A stretch of DNA of 18,784 nt from Syntrophomonas sp. UBA5314. Its GTDB lineage: Bacteria > Bacillota > Syntrophomonadia > Syntrophomonadales > Syntrophomonadaceae. The notes beneath the pieces were generated by a model. It saw only the letters and a program-made list of their open reading frames with translations. It did no database searches and was not told where the DNA came from. Location: the NCBI GenBank assembly GCA_002410325.1, contig DHRK01000066.1, positions 1 through 18,784 of the forward strand, given 5' to 3'. Within the stretch, counting starts at the first letter, position 1; every line of letters begins with the position of its first letter. This document shows, in pieces, positions 7,575-15,259 of this stretch. Made by a program: the position numbers and the translations under genes.

Positions 7575-8325
7575 TTATACCCGCCTTTGCAATTTTAGCA
7601 AAAGAAGCCGCCTGAAGGCTGGCCCCCCCCACCAGAGCCCCATCAATATCATCCTCGGCCAGGAAATCCGCGATGTTATCTTCATTAACGCTCCCGCCGT
7701 ACAGGATGCGCACCTTCTGGGCCAGCTCCCGGTCATACATTTTTTCCAGGTGGTTGCGAATAAAGGTTATCATTTCCCGGGCGTCTTCGCGGCTGGCGTT
7801 GACTCCGGTTCCGATAGCCCAAACCGGCTCATACGCCATCACGATGGCATCTCCCTGCAGGGAGATGTCTTTGAGGTCTCTGGTCAACTGCTCTTTTACT
7901 ACCTCTAAAGCCAGCTGGTTGTCGCGTTCCTGAAGGGTTTCACCCACGCATAGGATGGGGATCAGCTCCGCCTCCAGAGCCGCTTTTACCTTGCGGTTTA
8001 TGTTGACATCGGTTTCACCCAGTATTTGACGGCGCTCCGAATGCCCCAGGATGACATAGCGGCACCCTACATCGATGAGCATGGATGGCCCAATCTCTCC
8101 GGTATAAGCCCCACGATCAGTCCAGAACATGTTTTGCGCCCCCAGGGCGACCTGAGAGCCGGACAGGCTTCCATTCATACTCAGAATGCAGGTGAAAGGA
8201 GGGCATATCACCAGGTCCACCCCGTCCAGGCCGGCTACTTCCGGCAGAAATTTTTCTGCAAAAGCCGCTGCCTCCTGACAGGTCTTGTTCATTTTCCAGT
8301 TGGCTACCAACAGCGTTTTTCTCAC
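7567..8325 (-). CDS. tpiA: Triosephosphate isomerase
   Basis: The enzyme interconverts dihydroxyacetone phosphate and glyceraldehyde 3-phosphate. The 252-residue TIM barrel has VANWKMN with Asn9 and catalytic Lys11, the electrophilic His in ILGHSERR, the catalytic Glu in the signature AYEPVWAIGTG, and the phosphate-binding loops YGGSV and GALVGGAS. The start is GTG (MRKTLLVANWKM) with a GGGGGT ribosome binding site a few bases upstream; no ATG start is available. It follows pgk by 32 bases and overlaps gpmI at its 3' end, in the usual order pgk-tpiA-gpmI. Confidence 0.98.
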   Translation of the reverse strand: MRKTLLVANWKMNKTCQEAAAFAEKFLPEVAGLDGVDLVICPPFTCILSMNGSLSGSQVALGAQNMFWTDRGAYTGEIGPSMLIDVGCRYVILGHSERRQILGETDVNINRKVKAALEAELIPILCVGETLQERDNQLALEVVKEQLTRDLKDISLQGDAIVMAYEPVWAIGTGVNASREDAREMITFIRNHLEKMYDRELAQKVRILYGGSVNEDNIADFLAEDDIDGALVGGASLQAASFAKIAKAGING

Positions 8326-8357
8326 TCTTTACCCCCACTTCCGAATGGTCTTCAAAA

Positions 8358-9551
8358 TTAATAAAGCGCAGGTGCGTATCCTTCACAAGCGGCTACGCCA
8401 GGAAGCTGAAGTCCTTCCAGAAATTCCAGGGTCGCGCCTCCTCCGGTGGATATATGGGTAATGTTTTTCTCCAGACCCATGTCATGCACAGCGGCTGCTG
8501 AATCTCCCCCACCGATCACGCTTATCGCCTGGGAATGGGAAAGGGCCTCGGCTACTTTACGGGTACCCCGGGCAAACTGTTCATATTCATAAACACCCAG
8601 GGGTCCGTTCCAGACCACCGTTTTGGCCATCAGGATCGTCTGGGTAAAAAGTTCGATGGTGCGCGGTCCGATGTCCAGGATCATCATATCCGGCGGCACT
8701 TTATCCACATCTACCACTGTTCCTGGCGCCTCGGGGGTCAGTTCCGAGGACACCACCGCGTCGACCGGCAGCAGGATTCTAGTACCGGCCTGATCGGCCG
8801 TGGCCAACAGGCGGCTGGCCTCCGGCAGCAGACCCTCTTCCACCAGCGACTTGCCGGTCTCCCGGCCCTGGGCCTTTAAAAAGGTATTGGCCATGCCCCC
8901 GCCGATCAAGATAAAGTCCATCTTGCCCAGCAGGTTGTGAATCAATCCCAGTTTATCGGCGGTTTTGGCTCCTCCCAGGATGGCCATACGGGGGCTTTCC
9001 GGATTCTCCAGCACATCCCGCAGCATTTCCACTTCCTTTTCCATCAGGAATCCGGCATAGGTCGGCAGGTAGTCGGCTACTCCGGAGGTGGAGGAGTGGG
9101 CGCGATGAGCGGTGCCGAAGGCGTCGTTAACGAAAAGATCGCCCCAGGCCGCCAGCTGTTTGGAAAAAGCGGGATCGTTCTTTTCTTCTTCGGCATGAAA
9201 ACGGACATTCTCAAGCACCAAAATCTGACCGGGCTGCAGCTGTTTAACCAGGGTCTCGACCTCCGGGCCGATGCAATCCGGGGCGGTTATGACCGGAGCC
9301 GCCAGCAGACCCTTGAGGCGGGATGCAACCGGCTTTAATGTGTATTTCTCATCCGGCTTGCCGTTGGGGCGGCCCAGATGGCTCATCAATACGATGCTGG
9401 CGCCATGGTCGAGAACATAACGAATCGTGGGAAGGGCTTCTCTCATTTTGGTGTCATCTATGATATGGCCGCTCTTATCCATGGGAATATTGAAATCTAC
9501 CCGCATCAACACCCGTTTGCCCTTCAAGTCTGCATCCCTCAGCTTTTTCAA
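8358..9551 (-). CDS. pgk: Phosphoglycerate kinase
   Basis: Pgk transfers phosphate from 1,3-bisphosphoglycerate to ADP, the first ATP-forming step of glycolysis. The 397-residue protein has the two-domain layout: an N-terminal substrate domain (MRVDFNIP, LMSHLGRPNG, LENVRFHAEEEKN, DAFGTAHRAHSS) and a C-terminal nucleotide domain (GGAKTADKLGLI, GGGMANTFL, WNGPLGVYE, IGGGDSAAAV, STGGGATLE). It starts at TTG (MKKLRDADLKGKRVL) with GGAGG ten bases upstream, and the N-terminus aligns well with other Pgk proteins. It is not fused to TpiA, unlike the pgk-tpi fusion of Thermotoga. It lies 24 bases after gapA. Confidence 0.98.
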   Translation of the reverse strand: MKKLRDADLKGKRVLMRVDFNIPMDKSGHIIDDTKMREALPTIRYVLDHGASIVLMSHLGRPNGKPDEKYTLKPVASRLKGLLAAPVITAPDCIGPEVETLVKQLQPGQILVLENVRFHAEEEKNDPAFSKQLAAWGDLFVNDAFGTAHRAHSSTSGVADYLPTYAGFLMEKEVEMLRDVLENPESPRMAILGGAKTADKLGLIHNLLGKMDFILIGGGMANTFLKAQGRETGKSLVEEGLLPEASRLLATADQAGTRILLPVDAVVSSELTPEAPGTVVDVDKVPPDMMILDIGPRTIELFTQTILMAKTVVWNGPLGVYEYEQFARGTRKVAEALSHSQAISVIGGGDSAAAVHDMGLEKNITHISTGGGATLEFLEGLQLPGVAACEGYAPALY

Positions 9552-9575
9552 GACCGATACACCTCCATTTGTTAA

Positions 9576-10580
9576 CTAAAGACCTCGGGTAGCCACATAG
9601 TGCACCACATCAACTACGCGCACCGAGTAGCCCCATTCATTATCATACCAGGCGATGACTTTGGCCATACGCTCACCCATGGTCATGGTGAGCAGGCCAT
9701 CTACCACCGCCGAGTTCTCTTCTCCCCGGTAGTCGCTGGATACCAGCGGTTCTTCGGTGTATTTCAATATGCCTTTTAATGCGCCCTGGCTGGCTTTGCG
9801 AAAGGCTTCATTGATCTGCTGGGCCGTGGCCGGTTTTTCCAGTTCAACGGTTAAATCCAATAAAGAAACATCTGGAGTCGGCACCCGAATAGACACCCCG
9901 TCCAGCTTGCCATCCAATTCAGGAATCACAAGACCTATGGCACTGGCAGCCCCGGTTGTGGTCGGTATCAAGGATATTCCGGCCGCCCGGGCCCGCCGCA
10001 AATCATCGTGCTCCAGGTCCAGCACCCGCTGGTCATTGGTATAGGAATGGATTGTGTTCATAAGTCCTTTTACTATCCCGAACTCCTCAAACAGCACCTT
10101 GGCCACCGGGGCCAGGCAGTTGGTGGTGCAGGAGGCATTGGAGATGATGGCCATGTCCGGGGTGTATTTATCCTGGTTTACTCCCATGACCATGGTTAAA
10201 TCCATTTTTTTGCCCGGCGCCGTAACTACAACTTTGGAAGCGCCGGCTTTCAAGTGCTTGGCTGCCTTATCCCGGTCGCGAAATACGCCGGTGGCCTCAA
10301 CCACTACCTCTACCCCGAGATCCTTCCAGGGCAGTTGCTCCGGGTCTCTTTCCGAGAGGTATTTAATGCTCTGGCCGCCTATCTGTAGATTGTCGCCGTC
10401 TGCCGCAACGCTTCCGGCAAAGGTGCCATGAATGGAATCATACTTGAATAAGTGGGCGGCGGTATGCAGATCACCCAGGTCGTTGACTGCTACAATATCT
10501 ACATCTTCTCTATGGGCCGCAACCCTGGCAACCAGCCGCCCGATGCGTCCAAAACCGTTGATGGCAACCTTAACTCCCAT
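9576..10580 (-). CDS. gapA: Glyceraldehyde-3-phosphate dehydrogenase, type I
   Basis: The enzyme oxidises glyceraldehyde 3-phosphate to 1,3-bisphosphoglycerate with NAD+. The 334-residue protein shows the Rossmann start INGFGRIGR, Asp in VNDL at the NAD-ribose position, catalytic Cys151 in SNASCTTN, His178 in HSYTNDQ, and the C-terminal WYDNEWGYS motif. I start at the second ATG (10580), since a GGAAAGG ribosome binding site abuts the first ATG at 10589 but lies nine bases before this one. The gene overlaps cggR by 11 bases. The context with cggR and the leucine in VLDL favour the glycolytic NAD-dependent GapA over the gluconeogenic GapB. One oddity is Glu190 where the NAD-specific bacillar enzyme has the proline of LDLPH. 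Confidence 0.97.
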   Translation of the reverse strand: MGVKVAINGFGRIGRLVARVAAHREDVDIVAVNDLGDLHTAAHLFKYDSIHGTFAGSVAADGDNLQIGGQSIKYLSERDPEQLPWKDLGVEVVVEATGVFRDRDKAAKHLKAGASKVVVTAPGKKMDLTMVMGVNQDKYTPDMAIISNASCTTNCLAPVAKVLFEEFGIVKGLMNTIHSYTNDQRVLDLEHDDLRRARAAGISLIPTTTGAASAIGLVIPELDGKLDGVSIRVPTPDVSLLDLTVELEKPATAQQINEAFRKASQGALKGILKYTEEPLVSSDYRGEENSAVVDGLLTMTMGERMAKVIAWYDNEWGYSVRVVDVVHYVATRGL

Positions 10581-11613
10581 GCTGATCATCCTTTCCGTTA
10601 CTATAAATTATTTCTCGGGCTGCTCCTTCATCGGTTATCACTACATTATCCAGCCCGTGTCTTAACACTGCCTTGATGGCCTGCGCTTTGTGGCGCCCCC
10701 CGGCCACCGCGATCACGGTGGGGATGTTGCGGACATCATTCAGTTCCAGGCCGATGCCGCGTGTTTCATAGACTATATTGCCCGATTTGGCAAAATAATA
10801 TCTTAAAGCTTCACCCACTCCCTGGTGCTGGTCAATAATATCAATGGCATTTTGAGCCAAACCTCGCCTGTTAGCCATCTCCATGGCTATACCGATGCCG
10901 TGCAGCAGAATATCGCTGGATTTGATCCGCTTGACCACTTCCTGAATATGGCTGTCTCGTTTGAGGATTTCCGCGGTGCTCTCCTCCAGGTTGTCGGGTA
11001 TATGCAAGAGCCGGTAATGACCGTTGATGGCCTTGGCTATCTTGGCCGCTATGGTTCCGGCCTGCAGCTCCATCTCTTCCCCCAAACCGCCCCGGGCCGG
11101 TACGATGAGCACGTCTTCCGGTTGAGCGGTTCCCATGGCTTCCGCCATTTCGGCCAGAGTGGTTCCCCCGGTTACGGCCACCGTGCAGGAAGGGAAGAGC
11201 ACCTTTTCTAAAAACCGGGCCGCCGCCCGCCCCAGGTCTTTTTTTACCAGGGGGTCCTGATAGGTGTCGCCGGGCACAACGATGACCTGCTGGAGTTGGT
11301 AGATTTGCTTGATTTTTTTGGCCAGGGTTTGGGTGTGGTAAAGTGCTGGAACCAGTGAATCGATTTCTGTAAGAAGGTCTTGTCCATATGAGGTCAGGTT
11401 GATACCCCCCGGACTGATAAGCAAAGCCCCCTGATTCTTCAGGACATCCAACTGGTTGCGAACCAGCCTCTCCGCGTAGCCCAATTCCCGGCACAACTGA
11501 CGGCGTCCTACCGGCTGGCGGTGCATCACCTGCCGCAGTAGCTGGTAGCGAATCTCGATGATTTCCATCGCATCAGGAGCAAATCTTTCGATAATTGAAA
11601 ATGTATTGTCCAT
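10570..11613 (-). CDS. cggR: Central glycolytic genes regulator CggR (SorC/DeoR-type repressor)
   Basis: CggR represses the gapA operon and is released by fructose 1,6-bisphosphate in B. subtilis. The 347-residue protein has an N-terminal helix-turn-helix at about 35-62 (PVGRRQLCRELGYAERLVRN) and a SorC sugar-phosphate-binding domain from about 110, with VTGGTTLAEMAEAM near 147-160 and GIGLELNDVRNIPTVIAVAGG near the end. Length and N-terminal pattern match B. subtilis CggR (340 residues). I start at the ATG at 11613, with AAAGGT six bases upstream; an in-frame TTG 15 codons earlier would run into the operator. It is the first gene of the operon and overlaps gapA, the same autoregulated arrangement as in Bacillus. 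Ligand identity is inferred from the family. Confidence 0.95.
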   Translation of the reverse strand: MDNTFSIIERFAPDAMEIIEIRYQLLRQVMHRQPVGRRQLCRELGYAERLVRNQLDVLKNQGALLISPGGINLTSYGQDLLTEIDSLVPALYHTQTLAKKIKQIYQLQQVIVVPGDTYQDPLVKKDLGRAAARFLEKVLFPSCTVAVTGGTTLAEMAEAMGTAQPEDVLIVPARGGLGEEMELQAGTIAAKIAKAINGHYRLLHIPDNLEESTAEILKRDSHIQEVVKRIKSSDILLHGIGIAMEMANRRGLAQNAIDIIDQHQGVGEALRYYFAKSGNIVYETRGIGLELNDVRNIPTVIAVAGGRHKAQAIKAVLRHGLDNVVITDEGAAREIIYSNGKDDQHGS

Positions 11614-11645
11614 CAGTCTACCTTTTTGCACCGGGGCATCGATTA

Positions 11646-11678
11646 TCCATAGGGACAAAATCGTCCCACAGCTATGGA
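11646..11678. promoter_or_regulatory. Putative CggR operator
   Basis: A perfect inverted repeat GGGAC-6 bases-GTCCC (11652-11667) is nested in outer arms TCCATA (11646-11651) and TATGGA (11673-11678), with five extra bases on one side. Bacillar CggR operators use GGGAC and TGTC elements about six bases apart, lying between the promoter and cggR. Here the site lies about 25-55 bases downstream of the predicted start site, the position expected for CggR repression. It differs from the bacillar operator, which has two tandem copies, because only one GGGAC unit is seen. Confidence 0.65.
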
Positions 11679-11708
11679 AACACTACAAAATATTTTTCCT
11701 CTAGTGCT

Positions 11709-11737
11709 ATTATATCACAAAAGGATTTACATGTTGC
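11709..11737 (-). promoter_or_regulatory. Promoter of the cggR-gapA-pgk-tpiA-gpmI-eno operon
   Basis: On the minus strand a perfect TATAAT (11709-11714) has the extended -10 element TGA directly before it. The -35 position, 17 bases upstream (GCAACA, 11732-11737), matches consensus poorly, so the extended -10 or an activator would have to compensate. Transcription would start near 11702, leaving a leader of about 90 nt that contains the CggR operator. Confidence 0.7.
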
Positions 11738-11748
11738 ATAGCATGCAA
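11734..11748. promoter_or_regulatory. 15-base palindrome over the -35 region of the cggR promoter
   Basis: TTGCAT-AGC-ATGCAA is a perfect inverted repeat with a 3-base spacer that overlaps the weak -35 hexamer. It does not match the CggR operator nor the consensus I know for CcpA (cre) or Rex. The position suggests a second regulator, either repressing by occlusion or helping RNA polymerase from just upstream. The DNA-binding protein is unknown. Confidence 0.45.
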
Positions 11749-11792
11749 AGTATCCCGGTTTTCCAGTTAAAAAAGAAGCTCGGATCTAGTAC

Positions 11793-11808
11793 TGCCGTTT
11801 AAACGACA
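11793..11808. promoter_or_regulatory. 16-base near-palindrome upstream of the cggR promoter
   Basis: TGCCGTTTAAACGACA contains the perfect 10-base palindrome CGTTTAAACG and is symmetric at 14 of 16 positions. It lies between the rpoN terminator and the cggR promoter, about 55 bases upstream of the -35. It could be an upstream regulator site. Its nearness to the terminator T-run leaves open that it is unrelated to control. Confidence 0.3.
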
Positions 11809-11831
11809 AAAAAGGCAATTATTTAATCGCC
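11808..11831 (-). terminator. Intrinsic terminator after rpoN
   Basis: On the minus strand GGCGATTA and TAATTGCC form a stem of up to eight pairs (one G-T) with a very short AT loop, followed at once by six Ts. It lies about 70 bases after the rpoN stop and ends the PHP-rapZ-yvcK-whiA-rpoN transcript before the cggR promoter. Confidence 0.75.
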
Positions 11832-11834
11832 GCC

Positions 11835-11848
11835 CCTAGTGGTCTAGG
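11835..11848. repeat. Short inverted repeat in the rpoN-cggR gap
   Basis: CCTAG-TGGT-CTAGG is a perfect 5-base inverted repeat with a 4-base loop directly beside the rpoN terminator. In the rpoN transcript it would form a small hairpin just before the terminator stem. It may assist 3'-end formation or be chance. Confidence 0.3.
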
Positions 11849-11898
11849 CCGAGATAAAACAATCACCTGATACTTCGTCTTATTATATATTGAGAATT

Positions 11899-13281
11899 TT
11901 AATACCGTCTTCGGCTCATGGTCGAAGGGATACCCAGTTCCTGCCGGTATTTGGCGACCGTGCGCCTTGATATGCGAATGCCCTTCTTTTTAAACATCTG
12001 GGCGATCTGTTCATCGCTCAAGGGGCGGGTCGGGTCTTCTTCCCCGATCATGCCTTCCAGCATGTGCTTGATGCTCTTGGAGGACATCTTTTCGTCGTTG
12101 TGGGCCGATTCGAGGCCGGAACTGAAAAAGTACTTCAATTCAAACAGGCCCTGGGGGGTCTGCATATATTTATTGGAGGTCGCCCGGCTGACGGTCGATT
12201 CATGAACATTCACCAGTTGGGCCACCTGCTGCAGTTTAAGCGGCTTCAGGAACTGCACGCCTTTATCTAAAAATTCTTTTTGGATGTCGACAATGCAGCT
12301 GGCCACCTTGTAAAGGGTGATGCGCCGCTGCTCGATGCTGCGGATCAGCCACAAAGCCGATCCTATTTTATCTTCCAGATATCTGCGGGTGTCTTCGGAA
12401 AAGTGGTCCGGTTGGCGCAGGACGCTTTCGTAGAGGTGGTTGACCACCAGGCGTGGAAAGTTCAAGTCGTTGACGTAGACGATGTATTCGCCTTCCACTT
12501 TTTCTACAAATACCTCCGGAACGATATAGCGCACTTCCTGATCGCTGCTGTACTGCCGCCCTGGTTTGGGATCCAGGGTTCTTATCAGGTCGCCTATTTC
12601 CTGCGCCTGCTGAATGGATATGGAAAGGGCGCTGGCGATCTTGTTCATCCGGCCGCGGGCCAGGTCGTCGAGGTGTTCTTCAATAATTTTGCGGGCTACA
12701 TAGCTTTCCTTGCCGTAGTGGCGAAGCTGAAGAAGAAGGCATTCGCTGAGGTTGCGGGCTCCCACCCCATGCGGGTGGAAGGAATGTACAACGCGCAGTA
12801 CTTCTTCGACTTTTTCCAGGGAGGTCCCCATCTTGCGGGCCACTTCGTCCAGATCGATGCACAGATAGCCGTTGCTGTCGATATTGCCGATCAAATGATA
12901 GCCGATGTCAAAGTCCTGTTCGTTCAGCTTGATCAAGCGAAGCTGAAATTCCAGATGCTCAAACAAACTGGGCACCCGGGTCAGATAGTTTTCAAAGGAT
13001 TTCTCTTCTTTCTTTTCTTTCTGAACTACACCTATATCACGATCGTGATATATTTCCAGCCATTCCTCCAACCATGCCCCATCGTCGCTTTCCTCCCGAG
13101 TATGTTCCTCCGCCTCTTCAATCTCTCTCTCTTCGAGAAACGGATTCTCCTCCAACTCAGTCTGGATAAATTCATTGAGCTCCATGGTGGACATATGGAG
13201 GATGGCAATCGCCTGACGCAACTCTGGTGTCATGAGCAGTTTTTGCTGTTGTTCCACAAAAATGTCGTGAACCAGTCTCAT
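11899..13281 (-). CDS. rpoN: RNA polymerase sigma-54 factor
   Basis: Sigma-54 directs RNA polymerase to -24/-12 promoters and needs an ATP-driven activator to open them. The 460-residue protein has the Gln/Leu-rich activator-interacting region I (QQQKLLMTPELRQAIAILHMSTMELNEFIQ..., about 11-50), an acidic region II with many Glu, the core-binding domain, a helix-turn-helix near VNVHESTVSRATSNKYM, and the C-terminal RpoN box SRRTVAKYRQ (438-447), close to consensus ARRTVAKYRE. The ATG start has a GGTGGGG ribosome binding site. It is 76 bases after whiA and is followed by a terminator, so it is probably the last gene of that cluster. No activator gene and no convincing -24/-12 promoter is seen in the window. 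Confidence 0.97.
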   Translation of the reverse strand: MRLVHDIFVEQQQKLLMTPELRQAIAILHMSTMELNEFIQTELEENPFLEEREIEEAEEHTREESDDGAWLEEWLEIYHDRDIGVVQKEKKEEKSFENYLTRVPSLFEHLEFQLRLIKLNEQDFDIGYHLIGNIDSNGYLCIDLDEVARKMGTSLEKVEEVLRVVHSFHPHGVGARNLSECLLLQLRHYGKESYVARKIIEEHLDDLARGRMNKIASALSISIQQAQEIGDLIRTLDPKPGRQYSSDQEVRYIVPEVFVEKVEGEYIVYVNDLNFPRLVVNHLYESVLRQPDHFSEDTRRYLEDKIGSALWLIRSIEQRRITLYKVASCIVDIQKEFLDKGVQFLKPLKLQQVAQLVNVHESTVSRATSNKYMQTPQGLFELKYFFSSGLESAHNDEKMSSKSIKHMLEGMIGEEDPTRPLSDEQIAQMFKKKGIRISRRTVAKYRQELGIPSTMSRRRY

Positions 13282-13357
13282 AATGTCCCCACCCCCTTCT
13301 ATCTCTAAAGGTTTTCTATTCGGCGAAGGTATGTACTTGTCCTTTTGTTAGTATGTC

Positions 13358-14290
13358 CTAATTTTGGTCCAATAGTTCCTCGGCGGTCTGCTCCAGCTTC
13401 CTCATGCGATAGGCGGCGCCCGACTTGCTGAGCGGCGGGTTCAGCATTTCGCCCAGTTCTTTGAGAGTGCTGTCGGGATACTTCAGCCGGGCCAGGGCCA
13501 GCTCTTTTAGCTGCGGGCTGAGCATCTCCCAGCGCTGGCTTTTAATGAGCTTATCCATCAGCTCCACCTGCCGCACCGAGGCGTCGATGGTTTTTACCAG
13601 GTTGGCGGTTTCGCAGTTTACCTGGCGGTTGACGGTGTTGCGCATGGATTTCAAGATGCGGGCGTTTTCAAAATCCAACAGGGCTTTGCTGGCGCCTATC
13701 AAACGCAAGAAATCCGCAATTTTTTCACTGTCTTTAAGATAGACCACCAGGTGGTTTTTTCTTTCAATGCGGCCCGCCTTGAGTCCCATTTTTTGCAGAA
13801 GTTTTTGCACTTCTACGGCCAGCCGGGTGTCGCTCAAAACCAGCTCCAGGTGGTAGTTGCCCTCCGGCCGGTTGATAAATCCCCGGGTTAAGAACAAGCC
13901 TCTGATGAACGATCGGCGGCAGCACGCTTTGCCAAGCAGATTCCAGGGTACGTGGCGCCGGGCGGTGGGATAAAAAAGCCCCATCTCCTCAAGCACTGCT
14001 TTATCCGCTTCCTGCGGCTCGATCACTACCTCATAGGCCCGGCTCTTTCTAAAGCGGTTCTTCTGTTCGCTTTCCACGGTGGCCGGCCAGGGGCTGAGTT
14101 CTTTGACGTACTGGTAGATTTTGCGCGCGGTAGCCGCGTTTTCTACGGTTATTTTCAGCAACTGTCCGTCCGCGGTTTTATCCACCTGCCCGGCAAAAAG
14201 CAGCAGGGCCGCCAGTTCCGACTTGCGGCAGCAGGGCTTGTCAGGCATATAGCGGGCTACTTCATTGCGCACTTCGTTGGAGAAACTCAT
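13358..14290 (-). CDS. whiA: WhiA, DNA-binding division/development regulator
   Basis: WhiA is a conserved Gram-positive protein related to LAGLIDADG homing endonucleases but acting as a DNA-binding protein. It is needed for sporulation septation in Streptomyces and affects division and chromosome segregation in B. subtilis. The 310-residue product begins MSFSNEVRNEVARYMPDKPCCRKSELAALLLFAG, has the central RSFIRGLFLTRGFINRPEGNYHLEL segment of the LAGLIDADG-like fold, then a linker (NRQVNCETANLVKTIDAS) and a C-terminal helix-turn-helix (about 255-305: LKELALARLKYPDSTLKELGEML... KSGAAYRMRKLE). It starts 12 bases after the yvcK stop, in the conserved order rapZ-yvcK-whiA. The crh gene that follows whiA in B. 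subtilis is absent; rpoN takes that place. Confidence 0.95.
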   Translation of the reverse strand: MSFSNEVRNEVARYMPDKPCCRKSELAALLLFAGQVDKTADGQLLKITVENAATARKIYQYVKELSPWPATVESEQKNRFRKSRAYEVVIEPQEADKAVLEEMGLFYPTARRHVPWNLLGKACCRRSFIRGLFLTRGFINRPEGNYHLELVLSDTRLAVEVQKLLQKMGLKAGRIERKNHLVVYLKDSEKIADFLRLIGASKALLDFENARILKSMRNTVNRQVNCETANLVKTIDASVRQVELMDKLIKSQRWEMLSPQLKELALARLKYPDSTLKELGEMLNPPLSKSGAAYRMRKLEQTAEELLDQN

Positions 14291-14302
14291 TGAGCCACCC
14301 GC

Positions 14303-15229
14303 CTATTCCAGAGCCTTGAGTATAGCCCGGGCCAGTTTGTCAGAGTCGTGCCAGGCCAGGGCGCTGTCCGAAATCAGGTTCTCCTCGATTACGGCGGTTC
14401 CCCAAGCCTTCAGGTCTTCCCGCTGCACCGGCGTGACCGGCCGGGCCTTTTCCTGCTGGTAGTTTTTCAAACGCGCTTCGTCCAGGGAGCCCGAATTGAC
14501 CACTACGTAATCCAGGGGCGCTTTCAGGTAGTCATAGATAACCCGCAAATGGTCCATGGCCTCATAGTCGTCGGTTTCGCCGCTTTCGGTCATGATGTTG
14601 CTGACGTAGAAGGTGCGGGCCGGGCTCTGGCCGATCGCTTCCGGCACCCCTTGCACGAGCAGGTTGGGAATGATACTGGTGTAGAGGCTGCCCGGGCCGA
14701 TTACCACCGCGTCGGCTTCCATGATGGCATCGATAGTTTCCGGCACCGGCAGGCACAGTTCGGGAACCAAAAACAGCTTTTCAATGCGCTGGCCGTAGCT
14801 GCGGATGGAAGTCTCACCGTAGACGGTGGTGCCGTCGGACATATGGGCTCCCAGGGCCACATGCTCCAGGGTTGAGGGCATTACCTTGCCCCGGACCTTT
14901 AGGACTTTACTGACTTCTTTGATGGCGGAAACAAAATCCCCGGCAATCTCGGTCATGGCCACCAGGAGCAGGTTGCCCAGATTGTGCCCCTGCAAACCGT
15001 TGCCCTGGCCGAAGCGATGCTGGAATACCTGGTCCATCAGCGTCTCGGTCTCCGCCAGGGCCACCAGGCAGCTGCGAATGTCCCCCGGCGGCAAAACCCC
15101 CATCTCCGCGCGCAAACGTCCGGAGCTGCCACCGTCATCGCTGACTGTAACCACCGCTGTCAACTGCGAGGTATATTGCTTGAGCCCTTTTAAAAGGACT
15201 GCCAGTCCCGTCCCTCCACCGATTACCAC
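14303..15229 (-). CDS. yvcK: YvcK/GlmR, gluconeogenesis and cell-wall precursor factor (CofD-like fold)
   Basis: YvcK (GlmR) binds UDP-GlcNAc and, in B. subtilis, stimulates GlmS to send carbon from fructose 6-phosphate to peptidoglycan precursors; it is required on gluconeogenic carbon. Family motifs are GGGTGLAVLLKGL (from residue 4), SDDGGSSGRLR (30-40), PPGDIRSCLVAL, GHNLGNLLL and GPGSLYTSIIPNLL. The start is uncertain. The only standard codon is GTG at 15229, which gives 308 residues but cuts into the first beta strand, since KIVVIGGGTG is encoded in frame upstream. The frame stays open to the rapZ stop, and the strong GGAGGAG site (15263-15269) is spaced six bases from an ATC at 15256. 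The true start may be a rare ATC/ATT codon. It lies between rapZ and whiA. Confidence 0.93.
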   Translation of the reverse strand: MVIGGGTGLAVLLKGLKQYTSQLTAVVTVSDDGGSSGRLRAEMGVLPPGDIRSCLVALAETETLMDQVFQHRFGQGNGLQGHNLGNLLLVAMTEIAGDFVSAIKEVSKVLKVRGKVMPSTLEHVALGAHMSDGTTVYGETSIRSYGQRIEKLFLVPELCLPVPETIDAIMEADAVVIGPGSLYTSIIPNLLVQGVPEAIGQSPARTFYVSNIMTESGETDDYEAMDHLRVIYDYLKAPLDYVVVNSGSLDEARLKNYQQEKARPVTPVQREDLKAWGTAVIEENLISDSALAWHDSDKLARAILKALE

Positions 15230-15259
15230 AATTTTGCGATCCCTTTTATTAACGATCGC

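Noticed and set aside
11614..11658. Longer N-terminus for CggR from an upstream TTG
   Set aside because: The extra codons overlap the putative operator and lack similarity to CggR; the ATG at 11613 has a good ribosome binding site.
11700..11722. Rex (NADH-sensing) site in the cggR promoter
   Set aside because: A TTGTGA half-site is present near the -10, but the matching TCACAA half is missing, so it does not meet the consensus.
12280..13308. A 342-codon open frame on the plus strand
   Set aside because: It is antisense to rpoN, whose protein has all sigma-54 motifs. The mirrored frame has no family features and no good ribosome binding site.
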